Below, piece after piece: positions 34,376 through 43,940 of a DNA stretch of 50,308 nucleotides. The notes beneath the pieces are model-generated. The model was not told the origin of the DNA and searched no databases. It was given only the letters and a program-made list of their open reading frames with translations. A program made the translations under genes and the position numbers. This stretch comes from a virus. Within the stretch, counting starts at the first letter, position 1; the number at the start of each line of letters is the position of its first letter. The stretch is from positions 1 to 50,308 of the IMG/VR virus record IMGVR_UViG_3300010334_002806; one strand, 5' to 3'.

Positions 34376-34398
34376 AATAACAAATAAAAACAACAATT

Positions 34399-35544
34399 AT
34401 GGCAGAAGAACAACAACAAGAAGCAAAACCAGTTTATACATTAGGTTCGGGAATACCACAATTTAATGATAAGCAAGGACAAGCAGTAGAGCAACAACAA
34501 GAAGCAGCTTCAACACAAGAAGAAATTGTATCACAACAAGAAGTTTCAACGGAGCAAAAAGATGATACCAACGAAGCGCAAGTAGAAAAAGATGAAAATT
34601 CAAGTTCTTTTTCAATACCAACTTATAATGAAGATGGTACCTTGGATACAACAAAAACAGAAGAAAAGCCAATTGTTGCATCTAGTGATTGGAGAGAGGA
34701 ATTAAAAAAAGCAGATAGAAAAGAAGTATTAAAAGAATTGGGTTATGATGACTTTATTTTAGAATTTGCTGAATTTAGAAAAAATGGCGGTGATGCTTAT
34801 AAATATTTAGAAGCAAAAGCATTTGATTGGAATAAAGTTTCACCACAAGATTTAGTTATTGATGACCTAAAATCTCAATATCCAAATTTAACAGATGATA
34901 AAATAGAAAAACTTTATCAAGCTAAATATAAACAATCAGAATTTGCATCAGATGATGATAAAGAAATTGGAGCAATTCAATTAGAAGCAGATGCAGATTT
35001 GATTAGAAATAAAAGAATCAAAGAACAAGAGTCGTTTCAGATACCACAAATTGAAAAAAGACAAGAGGTCGATAATCAACAAGCAGTATTAGAGCAACAA
35101 AGGTTACAAGAAGAAAGCCAAAAACAAGTCTTAAACTTCTTTAAAGAACATGAAGCAACCAAATCATTAATTCAAAGCAAAAGAGTTGCTATTGAATTGG
35201 GTGATAATGGTAAATTTAACTTCAATGTAGATAAACCAGAAGTATTAATGGATGTGGTTTTAAATAGCGAAAAATGGCAAAGAGCAATAGCGACAAATCC
35301 GCAAGAGGCAGATGTGTCAAAATTAGTTCCAGATGTATCAAAATTACAACGAATTGCCTTAGCTGCTTTAAATCCTAATTACGAAAAAGACTTGGTAAAT
35401 TATGGCAAATCATTAGGCTTAAAAGCTATTGTAGAGGAAGGGCAAAACGCCAAAAGACCTACGGGAGCAAAACCATCCCAAGCCAATGAAACACTTTCCG
35501 AATCATTTAAAATGAGAGCAAGGTCGGGAACAATAGGGGGGTAA
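34399..35544 (+). CDS. Capsid scaffold protein
   Basis: 381 residues. The first 90 are Gln/Glu-rich and disordered (EEQQQEAKPVY, SQQEVSTEQKDD), residues about 100-240 are charged helices and the C-terminus is basic (AKRPTGAKPSQ). Scaffolds are acidic, helical proteins encoded just before the major capsid protein, as here. It starts behind the leader ACAAATAAAAACAA. No protease domain is visible. Confidence 0.6.
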   Translation: MAEEQQQEAKPVYTLGSGIPQFNDKQGQAVEQQQEAASTQEEIVSQQEVSTEQKDDTNEAQVEKDENSSSFSIPTYNEDGTLDTTKTEEKPIVASSDWREELKKADRKEVLKELGYDDFILEFAEFRKNGGDAYKYLEAKAFDWNKVSPQDLVIDDLKSQYPNLTDDKIEKLYQAKYKQSEFASDDDKEIGAIQLEADADLIRNKRIKEQESFQIPQIEKRQEVDNQQAVLEQQRLQEESQKQVLNFFKEHEATKSLIQSKRVAIELGDNGKFNFNVDKPEVLMDVVLNSEKWQRAIATNPQEADVSKLVPDVSKLQRIALAALNPNYEKDLVNYGKSLGLKAIVEEGQNAKRPTGAKPSQANETLSESFKMRARSGTIGG

Positions 35545-35571
35545 TATTTTTAAAAATTAAAATGCATTAAG

Positions 35572-36924
35572 ATGGCAAATAACATTGGAGCAGTCTCCAA
35601 ATCCTACGTCAGCTCAATCGATCCAGTTTTAGATACGAGAGAGATTAACAAATTAGTTACTGATATTCAAAACGAAGATTCATTAACAGATATCCTTTGG
35701 TTGGGGGATAGAAAAAAACCAATCGCAACAGGACAACCACTTTATTACACTTTTGTGAATGAATCATTGTACAAATTATTAGATACAACAGGCGGTACTG
35801 TCAATGGTACAGGTACAACAGTTGTAAACTTTACTTGTACTGCTGCTACTTCTGGTCAAGTAAGAAAAGATGATATTGTTTTAGTTCCAACAGGCACCGT
35901 AAGTGCTATTGTTACTAACGTAGTAACTACTTCTGGTGTTGATACAGTTTATATTAAATCAGTTTCAGGTGCAAACATGACCGTAACTGCTGGCGATAAA
36001 TTATCAATCATTAGCGTTGCAGTTGGTGAAAACTCTATTTCTCAATCAAACTTACGTTTTGGTTTAAATAAGTACAGTAACAAATATCAAATTTTTAGAG
36101 AGATTTCTAAAATTACTGATGTTCAAAACGCAGCTACTATTGAAGTAGAATTTAACGGACAAAATAAATTTATCGTTAAAGACCATTTAGAAAAAGCAAT
36201 TTTATTAAAAGGTAAAATTAACGCAGCATTTATTGCAGGCGATATGTCAACTACTACTTTCAGCGATACTAACCCTACATTAGTAGATGGCAATAGTGAT
36301 AGTGTTGATGGTGGTGGCCCAGTACAAACAACTCGTGGATTGAATAAATACATTGAAATGTATGGTTCAACTTTAACAAATGGTACATTAGGAACAGTAC
36401 AAAAAACAAACATTGATAATGCTTTGGATGTATTAATTGCTAATCGTGCTCCTAAAGACTATTTAGTATTTGGTTCTAGTGCAGTTAAAAGAGCACATGA
36501 TACATATTGGAAGGCATTAGGTTCTTCTGGTGTTCAATCAGTTCGTATTGTAGTAGATGGTAGAGAATTAGATACTATGGTAGATAAGGTTAGTTATGGT
36601 GGATTCCAATTAAATTACATGACTATGCCAATTAATGACCAACCAGTATTATTTGGTCAAACAGTTATTAACAAATCAGCTTTCTACATTCCTTACAACA
36701 ATAAGGTTAAAGTACAAGGTGGTGGTTATGATTCTGCTATCAGAGTAAGATATGTACCTTCACAAACTAAATTTGGTAATGACATGATTGGTGAAATCCA
36801 TACAGGTGCTTTATCTCCAGTTAATCCTAACGGAGATGCATCAAATTGGGTTACTTCTTTCATCACAAGCCAAGGCTTAGAATGTTTAGGTGTTCAACAT
36901 TTCTTGCGTCAACAAGTTATCTAA
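35572..36924 (+). CDS. Major capsid protein
   Basis: 450 residues, a fitting size for an HK97-fold shell subunit. Its N-terminus (KSYVSSIDPVLDTREINKLVTDIQNED) resembles the N-arm and E-loop start. It has an inserted Ser/Thr/Val-rich beta domain (residues about 80-150), an alpha/beta body (NKYSNKYQIFREISKITDVQ; GLNKYIEMYGSTL; KDYLVFGSSAVKRAHDTYW) and a beta-rich C-terminus. Codon use is shifted toward more C-ending codons, as expected for a highly expressed gene. It follows scaffold and is closed by a strong terminator. Assigned by order, size and codon usage; no diagnostic motif exists. Confidence 0.75.
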   Translation: MANNIGAVSKSYVSSIDPVLDTREINKLVTDIQNEDSLTDILWLGDRKKPIATGQPLYYTFVNESLYKLLDTTGGTVNGTGTTVVNFTCTAATSGQVRKDDIVLVPTGTVSAIVTNVVTTSGVDTVYIKSVSGANMTVTAGDKLSIISVAVGENSISQSNLRFGLNKYSNKYQIFREISKITDVQNAATIEVEFNGQNKFIVKDHLEKAILLKGKINAAFIAGDMSTTTFSDTNPTLVDGNSDSVDGGGPVQTTRGLNKYIEMYGSTLTNGTLGTVQKTNIDNALDVLIANRAPKDYLVFGSSAVKRAHDTYWKALGSSGVQSVRIVVDGRELDTMVDKVSYGGFQLNYMTMPINDQPVLFGQTVINKSAFYIPYNNKVKVQGGGYDSAIRVRYVPSQTKFGNDMIGEIHTGALSPVNPNGDASNWVTSFITSQGLECLGVQHFLRQQVI

Positions 36925-36943
36925 TTTTAGATAAAAATATGGG

Positions 36944-36970
36944 AAGGGGTGGTTTTTTGCCACCCTTTTC
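36944..36970 (+). terminator. Rho-independent terminator after the major capsid gene
   Basis: Stem AAGGGGTGG (36944-36952) with CCACCCTTT (36960-36968), loop TTTTTTG, then a T-rich tail. It ends the portal-to-capsid transcript. Confidence 0.85.
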
Positions 36971-36971
36971 T

Positions 36972-36979
36972 TATATTTG
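36972..36979 (+). promoter_or_regulatory. Promoter -7 element after the capsid terminator
   Basis: TATATTTG fits TAnnTTTG exactly and lies right after the terminator and 33 bases before the next gene. No TTTG is present 19 bases upstream. It suggests separate initiation for the downstream virion genes. Confidence 0.4.
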
Positions 36980-37012
36980 CATTAAATTAATTAATAATCA
37001 AAATACAACAAA

Positions 37013-37876
37013 ATGAAACAAGTAGGAAAGTACAACACAATTTCTAAGGAATTATTAGATAAAATTCCACCATTGGCAGTAGGCGAAACTGCTTTATTTG
37101 AAATGCTAACGGGGTTACCTAATAACGACCCTGATTCAGAAGAAAGGAAAAAAAGACCAGTATTATACCCTAAATCAAATATCCCATTAAGAGATAGAAT
37201 TAAAGATGGTAATAATTGGGTAGATATAGTAGTAGCTGAATCTTGGAATAAAGAAGAACCAATTGAAGATTTTTTTATGCCGGGGAAAGATGACGGACAT
37301 ATATTTAGTGGTAAATTCCAATTAGTTGGCGGAAATCAAAGAGATGAAGAAATTTACCAATTATTAATGCTTTCTAATTACAATAGAGATAGCGTTTTAG
37401 GGGAAAATAGAGATAAAGGTAAACCAATATTATTTGCAAGAATTGACACCAAAGCTAATAGCAAAAAGACATTAAATAGCTTTAATATTTTAAAAGAAGC
37501 AATTACATTAATTGAGAAAATAACTCCTAAACAAGCTAGAGAAATTGGAGCATCATTAAATTGGAACGAATATACAGATGACCAAGAAATTTTAGCAGAA
37601 GTTAGCAACTTTGCAAGAAATAAACCAGAGGAATTTTTAAAGGTATATAACGACCCTAGTAAGGACACAAAATCTACCATTAAGATGGCTTTAGATGCAT
37701 CTGTTTTGACATTTGATATGCAAAGCGGCATGGTATCATTGGGTACGGAAGAAATTACTAAAATATCAAAACAAGATAGAGGCAATGTACCTGATGCTTT
37801 AAGTAAATTCTTAACATCTGCTAAGAATGGTCAAAGTGTTTTAAATAATATTAAAAAACAATTAAAAGAAAAATAG
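37013..37876 (+). CDS. Hypothetical virion-block protein (287 aa)
   Basis: Soluble alpha/beta protein, no membrane segment. N-terminal part KYNTISKELLDKIPPLAVGETALFEMLTG; C-terminal half is helical (SKFLTSAKNGQSVLNNIKKQLKEK). I do not recognise a family. It is monocistronic between two strong terminators, downstream of the major capsid gene. A minor capsid or decoration role is possible. Confidence 0.55.
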   Translation: MKQVGKYNTISKELLDKIPPLAVGETALFEMLTGLPNNDPDSEERKKRPVLYPKSNIPLRDRIKDGNNWVDIVVAESWNKEEPIEDFFMPGKDDGHIFSGKFQLVGGNQRDEEIYQLLMLSNYNRDSVLGENRDKGKPILFARIDTKANSKKTLNSFNILKEAITLIEKITPKQAREIGASLNWNEYTDDQEILAEVSNFARNKPEEFLKVYNDPSKDTKSTIKMALDASVLTFDMQSGMVSLGTEEITKISKQDRGNVPDALSKFLTSAKNGQSVLNNIKKQLKEK

Positions 37877-37899
37877 TAATATTTTAATTTAATTAATTT

Positions 37900-37935
37900 A
37901 ATAGCCTTAATACAAAATATTAGGGCTATTTTATT
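37900..37935 (+). terminator. Terminator with 13-bp stem
   Basis: Left arm AATAGCCTTAATA (37900-37912) and right arm TATTAGGGCTATT (37918-37930) pair throughout, with one G-U pair. The loop has 5 bases and a T-rich tail follows. It isolates the 287-aa gene from the tail-fibre block. Confidence 0.85.
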
Positions 37936-37978
37936 TATGTTACTATTTTTTTTAGGTATTTTTGGTAAAATAATTATT

Positions 37979-38500
37979 ATGTCATTCGTAGCAAGTTTTA
38001 CAGCAAATCAATATATATCTGCGCCAAATTTAATTGTATTTGATGATACAAGCGATGGTAGTGATTCTGCAATAGCATCTAGGAGAGTTTATATGCAAAA
38101 ATCAGATGGAACTTATTTAGTTACAACAGAAACAGATACTAGCTATGAGTTATGGACATTAGCTGTTGGCAGTACCGTTAGCTTTGATGTATTAGATAAA
38201 GATTATGCTTTAAATATTACAGTAGAATGGTTAAATTCTAGTAATGTAGTTCTTTATAGTAAAATTGTTTCTTATGGGTTTTCTACTTATGCAAAAATAT
38301 ATAATGCAAAATTATCAAAAGCACAAGTATCAAGACCATCTTTAATTGATAATGATAATTGGTTAAATACAAAATTTGCTTTAAATACATATATAAACGC
38401 AGCAGATGATGCAATATCGCTAGGTGCGGGTATAACAATTGCACAATTATCACTTAGTAAAGCAAAATTTATTATAGATAATCCTAAATTAGTATTTTAA
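37979..38500 (+). CDS. Hypothetical virion protein (173 aa)
   Basis: Beta-rich Ser/Thr/Asn-containing protein, perhaps with a fibre-like fold. I chose the ATG at 37979 (MSFVASFTANQYISAPN) because the upstream ATG at 37937 lies in the terminator region and would add a short hydrophobic stretch; that longer form cannot be ruled out. Its stop overlaps the next start, so it is coupled to the next virion gene. Role unknown; minor tail protein is likely by location. Confidence 0.5.
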   Translation: MSFVASFTANQYISAPNLIVFDDTSDGSDSAIASRRVYMQKSDGTYLVTTETDTSYELWTLAVGSTVSFDVLDKDYALNITVEWLNSSNVVLYSKIVSYGFSTYAKIYNAKLSKAQVSRPSLIDNDNWLNTKFALNTYINAADDAISLGAGITIAQLSLSKAKFIIDNPKLVF

Positions 38501-39015
38501 TGCCAAGCACACAAGATGTTATAGATATAGCTAAAATATCAGTTTCTTTAGTTATTAAGGCAATTGACTTAGGTAGTGAAAACGATATTTTATTGCATAA
38601 AAAAATATCTATGGAATCTAGCATTTTAGAATGGGTTTACATAAATAATTATAGCGGGATTGATATAAATGGATTTTCTGATTATGTATATGGGATGTGC
38701 GGCGGGTATGCTTATGAAGCAGAAGGTTTAATTGGTACTGGTGGTATTGCCGTTGATCCTGCCAATGGCGGAGCAAGAATACCAATAGCATTAGGCAATT
38801 TCGCAGGTACTGGAAATACATTCATTACATTTAGCGAAGCTGCAAATAAGTCTTTACTATCAGCAACAAGAGGCGCGCAAGGAATCGGGGAAATTATATT
38901 TACCGGAACGCCAACAGGCAACCAAGTAAAGTGGGATATTTCAACAGGAACTTTAACTGTTGCATCTGCTATTCCATTTGGAACGGGAGAATTTGTAAGA
39001 ATTTTAGTTTATTAA
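38500..39015 (+). CDS. Hypothetical virion protein (171 aa)
   Basis: An N-terminal helical segment (residues 1-50) and a Gly/Ser/Thr-rich beta-sheet C-terminal half (IPIALGNFAGTGNTFITFSEAA, GEIIFTGTPTGN). It lies between a small virion gene and a giant tail fibre gene, so it could be a fibre connector. No family recognised. Confidence 0.5.
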   Translation: MPSTQDVIDIAKISVSLVIKAIDLGSENDILLHKKISMESSILEWVYINNYSGIDINGFSDYVYGMCGGYAYEAEGLIGTGGIAVDPANGGARIPIALGNFAGTGNTFITFSEAANKSLLSATRGAQGIGEIIFTGTPTGNQVKWDISTGTLTVASAIPFGTGEFVRILVY

Positions 39016-39030
39016 TAATATAAAATATTT

Positions 39031-42000
39031 TTGATGCCATTACCAATAGAATCTGTTATAAGGGGAAATATTCAAATAAGGAATTTGAATGGTACACTTA
39101 TAGCTAGTGATGGAATTGTAAGTTCGATAGATAAAACTAACCTAATGGATTTAATTGGGTTTTGGGATGCATCAACAAACTTGCCATATTTACATAATAG
39201 TATTGGTGAAATAGGTAATGTTTATAAATGTAATAATGTTGGTTCCGTAAATTTTGGAGCAGGGGTAATTACTTTTGAATCGGGTGATTTAGTTTATTAT
39301 GACGGTTTTGTGTGGGGTAAAATTTCAGCAAATGCTTACAGTAGTTTTTTTGCAATAAATACATATTCTTTTACAGCAACAGCGGGACAAACAATTTTTA
39401 GTCTTACATATTTGCCAAACCAAGTAAGTGTATATTATAATGGTTCTAAATTAACTAATACTCAATATGACGCAAGTAGTGGAAGTTATATTGAATTATT
39501 ATTTAGCCCATTAGCAGGAGATATTATAATAGTGGATTCTTATGTTAATACATTAGGAATAGGTGGTAGTGGTACTAGCGGTTCTTTAGCAAAATGGACT
39601 GGAACAAGCACTTTGGGGAACGCAGTTGCAGGCACTGACTATGTTTTGCCATCTACATTAAATTCTTATGTACCTATAACAAGAACATTAACTATTAATG
39701 GTAATAGTTTTGATTTAAGTGCAGATAGAAGTTGGTCTATAATAAGTGGGGTATCTTCATTTAATACAAGAACTGGTGATATTACATTGCTTAATACAGA
39801 TGTTACTGGGGCTTTATTATATACACCCGAAAATGTATCTAATAAATCAAATAATACATCATTAGGAACATCAAGCGTTTTGTACCCTACACAAAATGCG
39901 GTTAAGACTTATATAGATTCAGTTGCTTCTGGTATGGGGGTTATTTTACAAGGAGATTGGAACGCATCTACAAATATTCCCAATATTTCTTCTACTACAA
40001 TTACAGGATGGTCTTGGAGAGTAGCTGTTGCAGGTACAACTGATATAGGAGGGATAACCGATTGGCAAGTAGGAGATCTTGTTGTTAAAACTGCAACAGG
40101 TTGGCTAAAGATAGATAATACAGATTCTATTACAAGTGTATTTGGAAGATATGGTTCTATTGTTGCTCAATTGGGTGATTATACAACATCATTAGTTACA
40201 GAGGGAACTAATCTTTATTATACCGATGCGAGGGTAAGAGCTGCTATTACTGCTACATCTCCCATAAGTATATCAAGTGGTTTAATTAGTATAAGTCAAT
40301 CAAATGGTTCTACTAATGGTTATTTAAGTAGTACAGATTGGACTATGTTTAATAATAAACAAACTGCCTTAACAAATCCAGTAACAGGTACGGGTACTAC
40401 TAATTATTTGCCATTATTCACAGGATCAAGTACAATAGGTGATAGTTATTTACAACAAAGTATTTCATCTGAATCTATTTCAATTGGTTCTTCATTTCAA
40501 GGTGGGAAGGTTGCATATATTTTAGTATCAGGCGACACAGGGTATGATGCCAATTATATTAAAGGCATTATTGTTTCTAATGCTGATTTAGGAACAGCTA
40601 TTTGGGGGTGTAAAGGAACTAATATTTCAGGCGCAGAGGGTAGTTCAGTAGGGACTGGTCAGCAAAATACAACAGATATTTTAGCAGGATGCTCAACTGC
40701 GGGTATAGCAGCTAGATTATGTGATGAATATTCTAATGATGGTTATTCTGACTGGTACTTGCCAAGTACCGGGGAGATGGATAAATTATATTTAAACCGA
40801 GTAGCTATTGGTGGGTTCTCATCGGGATTTTATTGGAGTTCAACCGAATATAATAGTCTGTTGCCTGGGTACTATGCAAGTGTTGTAGAATTAAAAATTA
40901 CTGGAACAGGTGGGCCATATACAAAAGATTTAACAGTTAATGTTCGTGCTATTAGAAGTTTCAGTATATCTAAAAAAATAATAAAGGTTACAAATGATGC
41001 ATCTTTTCATACATTAGGAACTATTAGTTCGGCTACATGGAATGCCTCTGCTATTACTGATGCTTACATATCAAGTGCTGCAACTTGGAACGCTAAACAA
41101 GATGCAATTACATTAACTACAACGGGTACAAGCGGTGCAGCAACTTTAGTTGGTAGTACATTAAATATACCACAATATAGTGGTGGTTCGGTTACATCTG
41201 TATTTGGCAGAACGGGTGTAATAGTTGCAACAAGTGGTGATTATACAACATCGCAAGTAACAGAGGGAAGCAATTTATATTTTACAAATATAAGAGCGCA
41301 ATCTGCAATTACTTTAACTACAACTGGTACAAGTGGTGTTGCTACATATTCTAGTGGTGTTTTAAATATACCAAATTATAGTGGTTCGGTTACATCTGTA
41401 TTTGGCAGAACGGGTGTAGTAGTTGCAACAAGTGGTGATTATACAACATCGGAAGTAACAGAGGGAAGCAATTTATATTTTACAAATCTAAGAGCGCAAT
41501 CTGCAATTACTTTAACTACAACTGGTACAAGTGGCGTTGCTACATATTCTAGTGGTGTTTTAAATATACCAAATTATGGTAGCGCATTAAGTTCTTATGT
41601 TCCTTATAGTGGTGCTACAACAAATGTAAATTTAGGTTCTAATAATATTTATGCAAACGCATTTTTTAGTGGTTTTTCTAGCATAACGGCTAGTGGTTCA
41701 CAAGTAGTATTAACAGTTCTTTCAGCACCAGAATTTTTAGTAAGTGGTTCTGGAGGACAAACAATTAAATTACCAGATGCCACAACATTACCTAATGGAT
41801 TAACTTATTCTTTTAATAATAATCAAACAAGTGGTGCAATAACTGTAAATAATAATTCAAATACTTTAATAGCTTCTATACCTTCTGGTGGATTTGCTGA
41901 AGTAAATTTATTAGATAATACAACAGCTGCTGGAAGTTGGGATAGACATTTTCAATCTCCAGCAAATGTAAGTTGGTCCACAAATACTTTTGATTATGCT

Positions 42001-43326
42001 GGTTCAATTACAAGTGCTACTTGGAATGGTTCTACTATTGCAATCAATAGAGGTGGAACTGGAGCAACTACTGCAAGTACTGCTTTAAGTAATTTGGGAG
42101 GAATTGGATTAACTTCTTTAAGTTCTAGTGCAACTGGCTTAACATATACAAACACAACGGGGGTATTTAGTTTAACTACTGGTTATGTTATACCTACTAC
42201 TGCAAGTGCTACTACTTGGGATACTGCTTATACAAATATGATTACAAGTTTAACAACAACTGGTTCTAGTGGTTCTGCTACTTTAGTTTCCAATGTTTTA
42301 AACATTCCTACTTATACCTTAACGGGATTAGGTGGTGTTGGTGGAAGTGGTACAGCAAATACATTACCTAAGTTTACTGCATCTAGCACTTTAGGAAATT
42401 CAAACATTACCGATAGTGGCACTTTAATAACTCTAGGCTCTAATACAACAATATCAACTGGTGGATTAGGAATTGGTACAAGTTCATTATCAAATAGTTC
42501 ATTAAGAGTAGCAGCCAATATTACGGGTTCGACTACTGTTGCAGCTGTATTAGCTGGTGGGGTAATTCAAACAGATGTAACTACCAATGGTTACTATTTT
42601 CAAACTTCTGCTTCCGTTGCAGCTTCTGCAACAGTAGCTACTGTTTCTCATTACACTGCAATACAAGGAACATTTAATACTGGTTCAACTGTTACAACTC
42701 AATACGGATTTATTGTTAGTTCAAGTTTAACAGGAGCTACAAACAACTATGCGTTTTTCAGCAATATGGGTTTTGGAAGTAATAGATGGGGTTTTTATGC
42801 TTCAGGAACGGCAAGTAACTATTTTGCGGGAAGTTTTGGAATAGGAACTACGACATTGACTGGTTATACATTGAATATTGGTAAAACAATAACTGGTGGA
42901 GGTACAAGTTATGCAGTCAATCAAAGTGGTATTGTTCAATCAGATGTTACAACTGCAACTTATGGTTATAGAAACCAATTGCAAACTGCTGCTGCTGCAT
43001 TTACTTTATCATCATATTATCATTTTGCAGCCGTACAATCTACAATAGGTTCTACTTCTGCAGTTACAAGTCAATATGGTTATTTTGTTGATTCTACTAT
43101 GACTGGTGCAACTAACAACTACGGATTCTACTCCGCAATAGCAAGTGGAACTAATAGATGGAATTTATATATGGCGGGAACGGCTACTAACTTTTTACAA
43201 GGTGAACTTCAATTAGGCTCCGGTCAAGTAGTATCTGCTTCTGTAATAAATACTGTAACAAACAAGGTAAAATTAATAATTAATGGAACAACTTATTATT
43301 TATTAGCTTCTACAAGTGGTACTTAA
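39031..43326 (+). CDS. Giant tail fibre with DUF1566/Lcl-type lectin-like domain (1431 aa)
   Basis: Residues about 100-145 are a beta strand-rich attachment-like part (AGQTIFSLTYLPNQVSVYYNGSKL). The module SVFGR-G-VVA-SGDYTTS-VTEGSNLYFTN occurs three times (near 367, 721 and 787); the last two are in nearly identical 66-residue units (198 bp). Residues about 490-645 form a DUF1566/Lcl domain (GGKVAYI, YSDWYLPSTGEMDKLYLN, YWSSTEY, VRAIRSF), a fold related to C-type lectins. The C-terminal part has two similar 110-residue blocks ending in GATNNYAFFSN and GATNNYGFYSA. It should bind host surface glycans. Confidence 0.75.
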   Translation: MMPLPIESVIRGNIQIRNLNGTLIASDGIVSSIDKTNLMDLIGFWDASTNLPYLHNSIGEIGNVYKCNNVGSVNFGAGVITFESGDLVYYDGFVWGKISANAYSSFFAINTYSFTATAGQTIFSLTYLPNQVSVYYNGSKLTNTQYDASSGSYIELLFSPLAGDIIIVDSYVNTLGIGGSGTSGSLAKWTGTSTLGNAVAGTDYVLPSTLNSYVPITRTLTINGNSFDLSADRSWSIISGVSSFNTRTGDITLLNTDVTGALLYTPENVSNKSNNTSLGTSSVLYPTQNAVKTYIDSVASGMGVILQGDWNASTNIPNISSTTITGWSWRVAVAGTTDIGGITDWQVGDLVVKTATGWLKIDNTDSITSVFGRYGSIVAQLGDYTTSLVTEGTNLYYTDARVRAAITATSPISISSGLISISQSNGSTNGYLSSTDWTMFNNKQTALTNPVTGTGTTNYLPLFTGSSTIGDSYLQQSISSESISIGSSFQGGKVAYILVSGDTGYDANYIKGIIVSNADLGTAIWGCKGTNISGAEGSSVGTGQQNTTDILAGCSTAGIAARLCDEYSNDGYSDWYLPSTGEMDKLYLNRVAIGGFSSGFYWSSTEYNSLLPGYYASVVELKITGTGGPYTKDLTVNVRAIRSFSISKKIIKVTNDASFHTLGTISSATWNASAITDAYISSAATWNAKQDAITLTTTGTSGAATLVGSTLNIPQYSGGSVTSVFGRTGVIVATSGDYTTSQVTEGSNLYFTNIRAQSAITLTTTGTSGVATYSSGVLNIPNYSGSVTSVFGRTGVVVATSGDYTTSEVTEGSNLYFTNLRAQSAITLTTTGTSGVATYSSGVLNIPNYGSALSSYVPYSGATTNVNLGSNNIYANAFFSGFSSITASGSQVVLTVLSAPEFLVSGSGGQTIKLPDATTLPNGLTYSFNNNQTSGAITVNNNSNTLIASIPSGGFAEVNLLDNTTAAGSWDRHFQSPANVSWSTNTFDYAGSITSATWNGSTIAINRGGTGATTASTALSNLGGIGLTSLSSSATGLTYTNTTGVFSLTTGYVIPTTASATTWDTAYTNMITSLTTTGSSGSATLVSNVLNIPTYTLTGLGGVGGSGTANTLPKFTASSTLGNSNITDSGTLITLGSNTTISTGGLGIGTSSLSNSSLRVAANITGSTTVAAVLAGGVIQTDVTTNGYYFQTSASVAASATVATVSHYTAIQGTFNTGSTVTTQYGFIVSSSLTGATNNYAFFSNMGFGSNRWGFYASGTASNYFAGSFGIGTTTLTGYTLNIGKTITGGGTSYAVNQSGIVQSDVTTATYGYRNQLQTAAAAFTLSSYYHFAAVQSTIGSTSAVTSQYGYFVDSTMTGATNNYGFYSAIASGTNRWNLYMAGTATNFLQGELQLGSGQVVSASVINTVTNKVKLIINGTTYYLLASTSGT
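41182..41577 (+). repeat. Two near-identical 198-bp repeats in the tail fibre gene
   Basis: The segment starting with GTGGTTCGGTTACATCTG recurs at an offset of 198 bases (66 codons). Only a few substitutions separate the copies, so the duplication is recent or kept alike by recombination. Confidence 0.85.
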
Positions 43327-43338
43327 AATTTAATAAAA

Positions 43339-43923
43339 ATGGAATTTTATATAATAATATTATCGGCAACTATTGGAGCAATAGCTTTTGAAATTTCAAA
43401 AAAAATTTCAGAAAAGAATAATACAATACCATTAACACCTGTTAATGCAAAAAATAAAGAAACGGGCAATAATATGCTACTTGTTCCATTAAATAGTTTA
43501 AATGATGCGGAAGGCATAAAATTACCAATAGGCATAAGTGCTGATTTTGAAATTGAGGATATTGAATATACAAATAACATTAATGCTGAATTTTCTTTTA
43601 ATATTCTTTCTATAAAGGGAATTGATACAGAAAATCTTAATAATTATATTACTGAAATAAATTGGGAATATATTATTAATGTAGTTATTAATGGTATTCA
43701 ATATACTGATTATATAGATAAAACAACTAATTTCAATAAAAATGATATTAGTATTGATTTTATTGAATATCAAGAAATCACAGAGAATGATTTAATTAAT
43801 TGGATTACAAATAATACTAACTTAAACATTTTAAAACAAAAATTAGAGGCGAAAGTTATTTCAAAATCAAATAGTGCCTTGATAAAAGTATTAGATTTAC
43901 CATATATTAATAATTTACAATAA
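43339..43923 (+). CDS. Hypothetical membrane-anchored or virion protein (194 aa)
   Basis: Residues 3-18 (FYIIILSATIGAIAFE) form a single hydrophobic helix at the N-terminus. The rest is soluble, rich in Asn, Ile and Glu, with alternating beta strands. It lies between two adhesin genes, but its composition (Asn- and Ile-rich) is unlike theirs. Perhaps a virion assembly or superinfection factor; I cannot assign it. Confidence 0.45.
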   Translation: MEFYIIILSATIGAIAFEISKKISEKNNTIPLTPVNAKNKETGNNMLLVPLNSLNDAEGIKLPIGISADFEIEDIEYTNNINAEFSFNILSIKGIDTENLNNYITEINWEYIINVVINGIQYTDYIDKTTNFNKNDISIDFIEYQEITENDLINWITNNTNLNILKQKLEAKVISKSNSALIKVLDLPYINNLQ

Positions 43924-43940
43924 ATATAAAAAATAAAATA

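Noticed and set aside
37937-37978. Upstream ATG for the 173-aa virion protein
   Set aside because: It lies just after a terminator hairpin and would add a short hydrophobic peptide; possible but less likely than ATG 37979.
40499-43326. Diversity-generating retroelement on the tail fibre
   Set aside because: No reverse transcriptase or template repeat is in the window, and the lectin-like domain is internal, not at the C-terminus.
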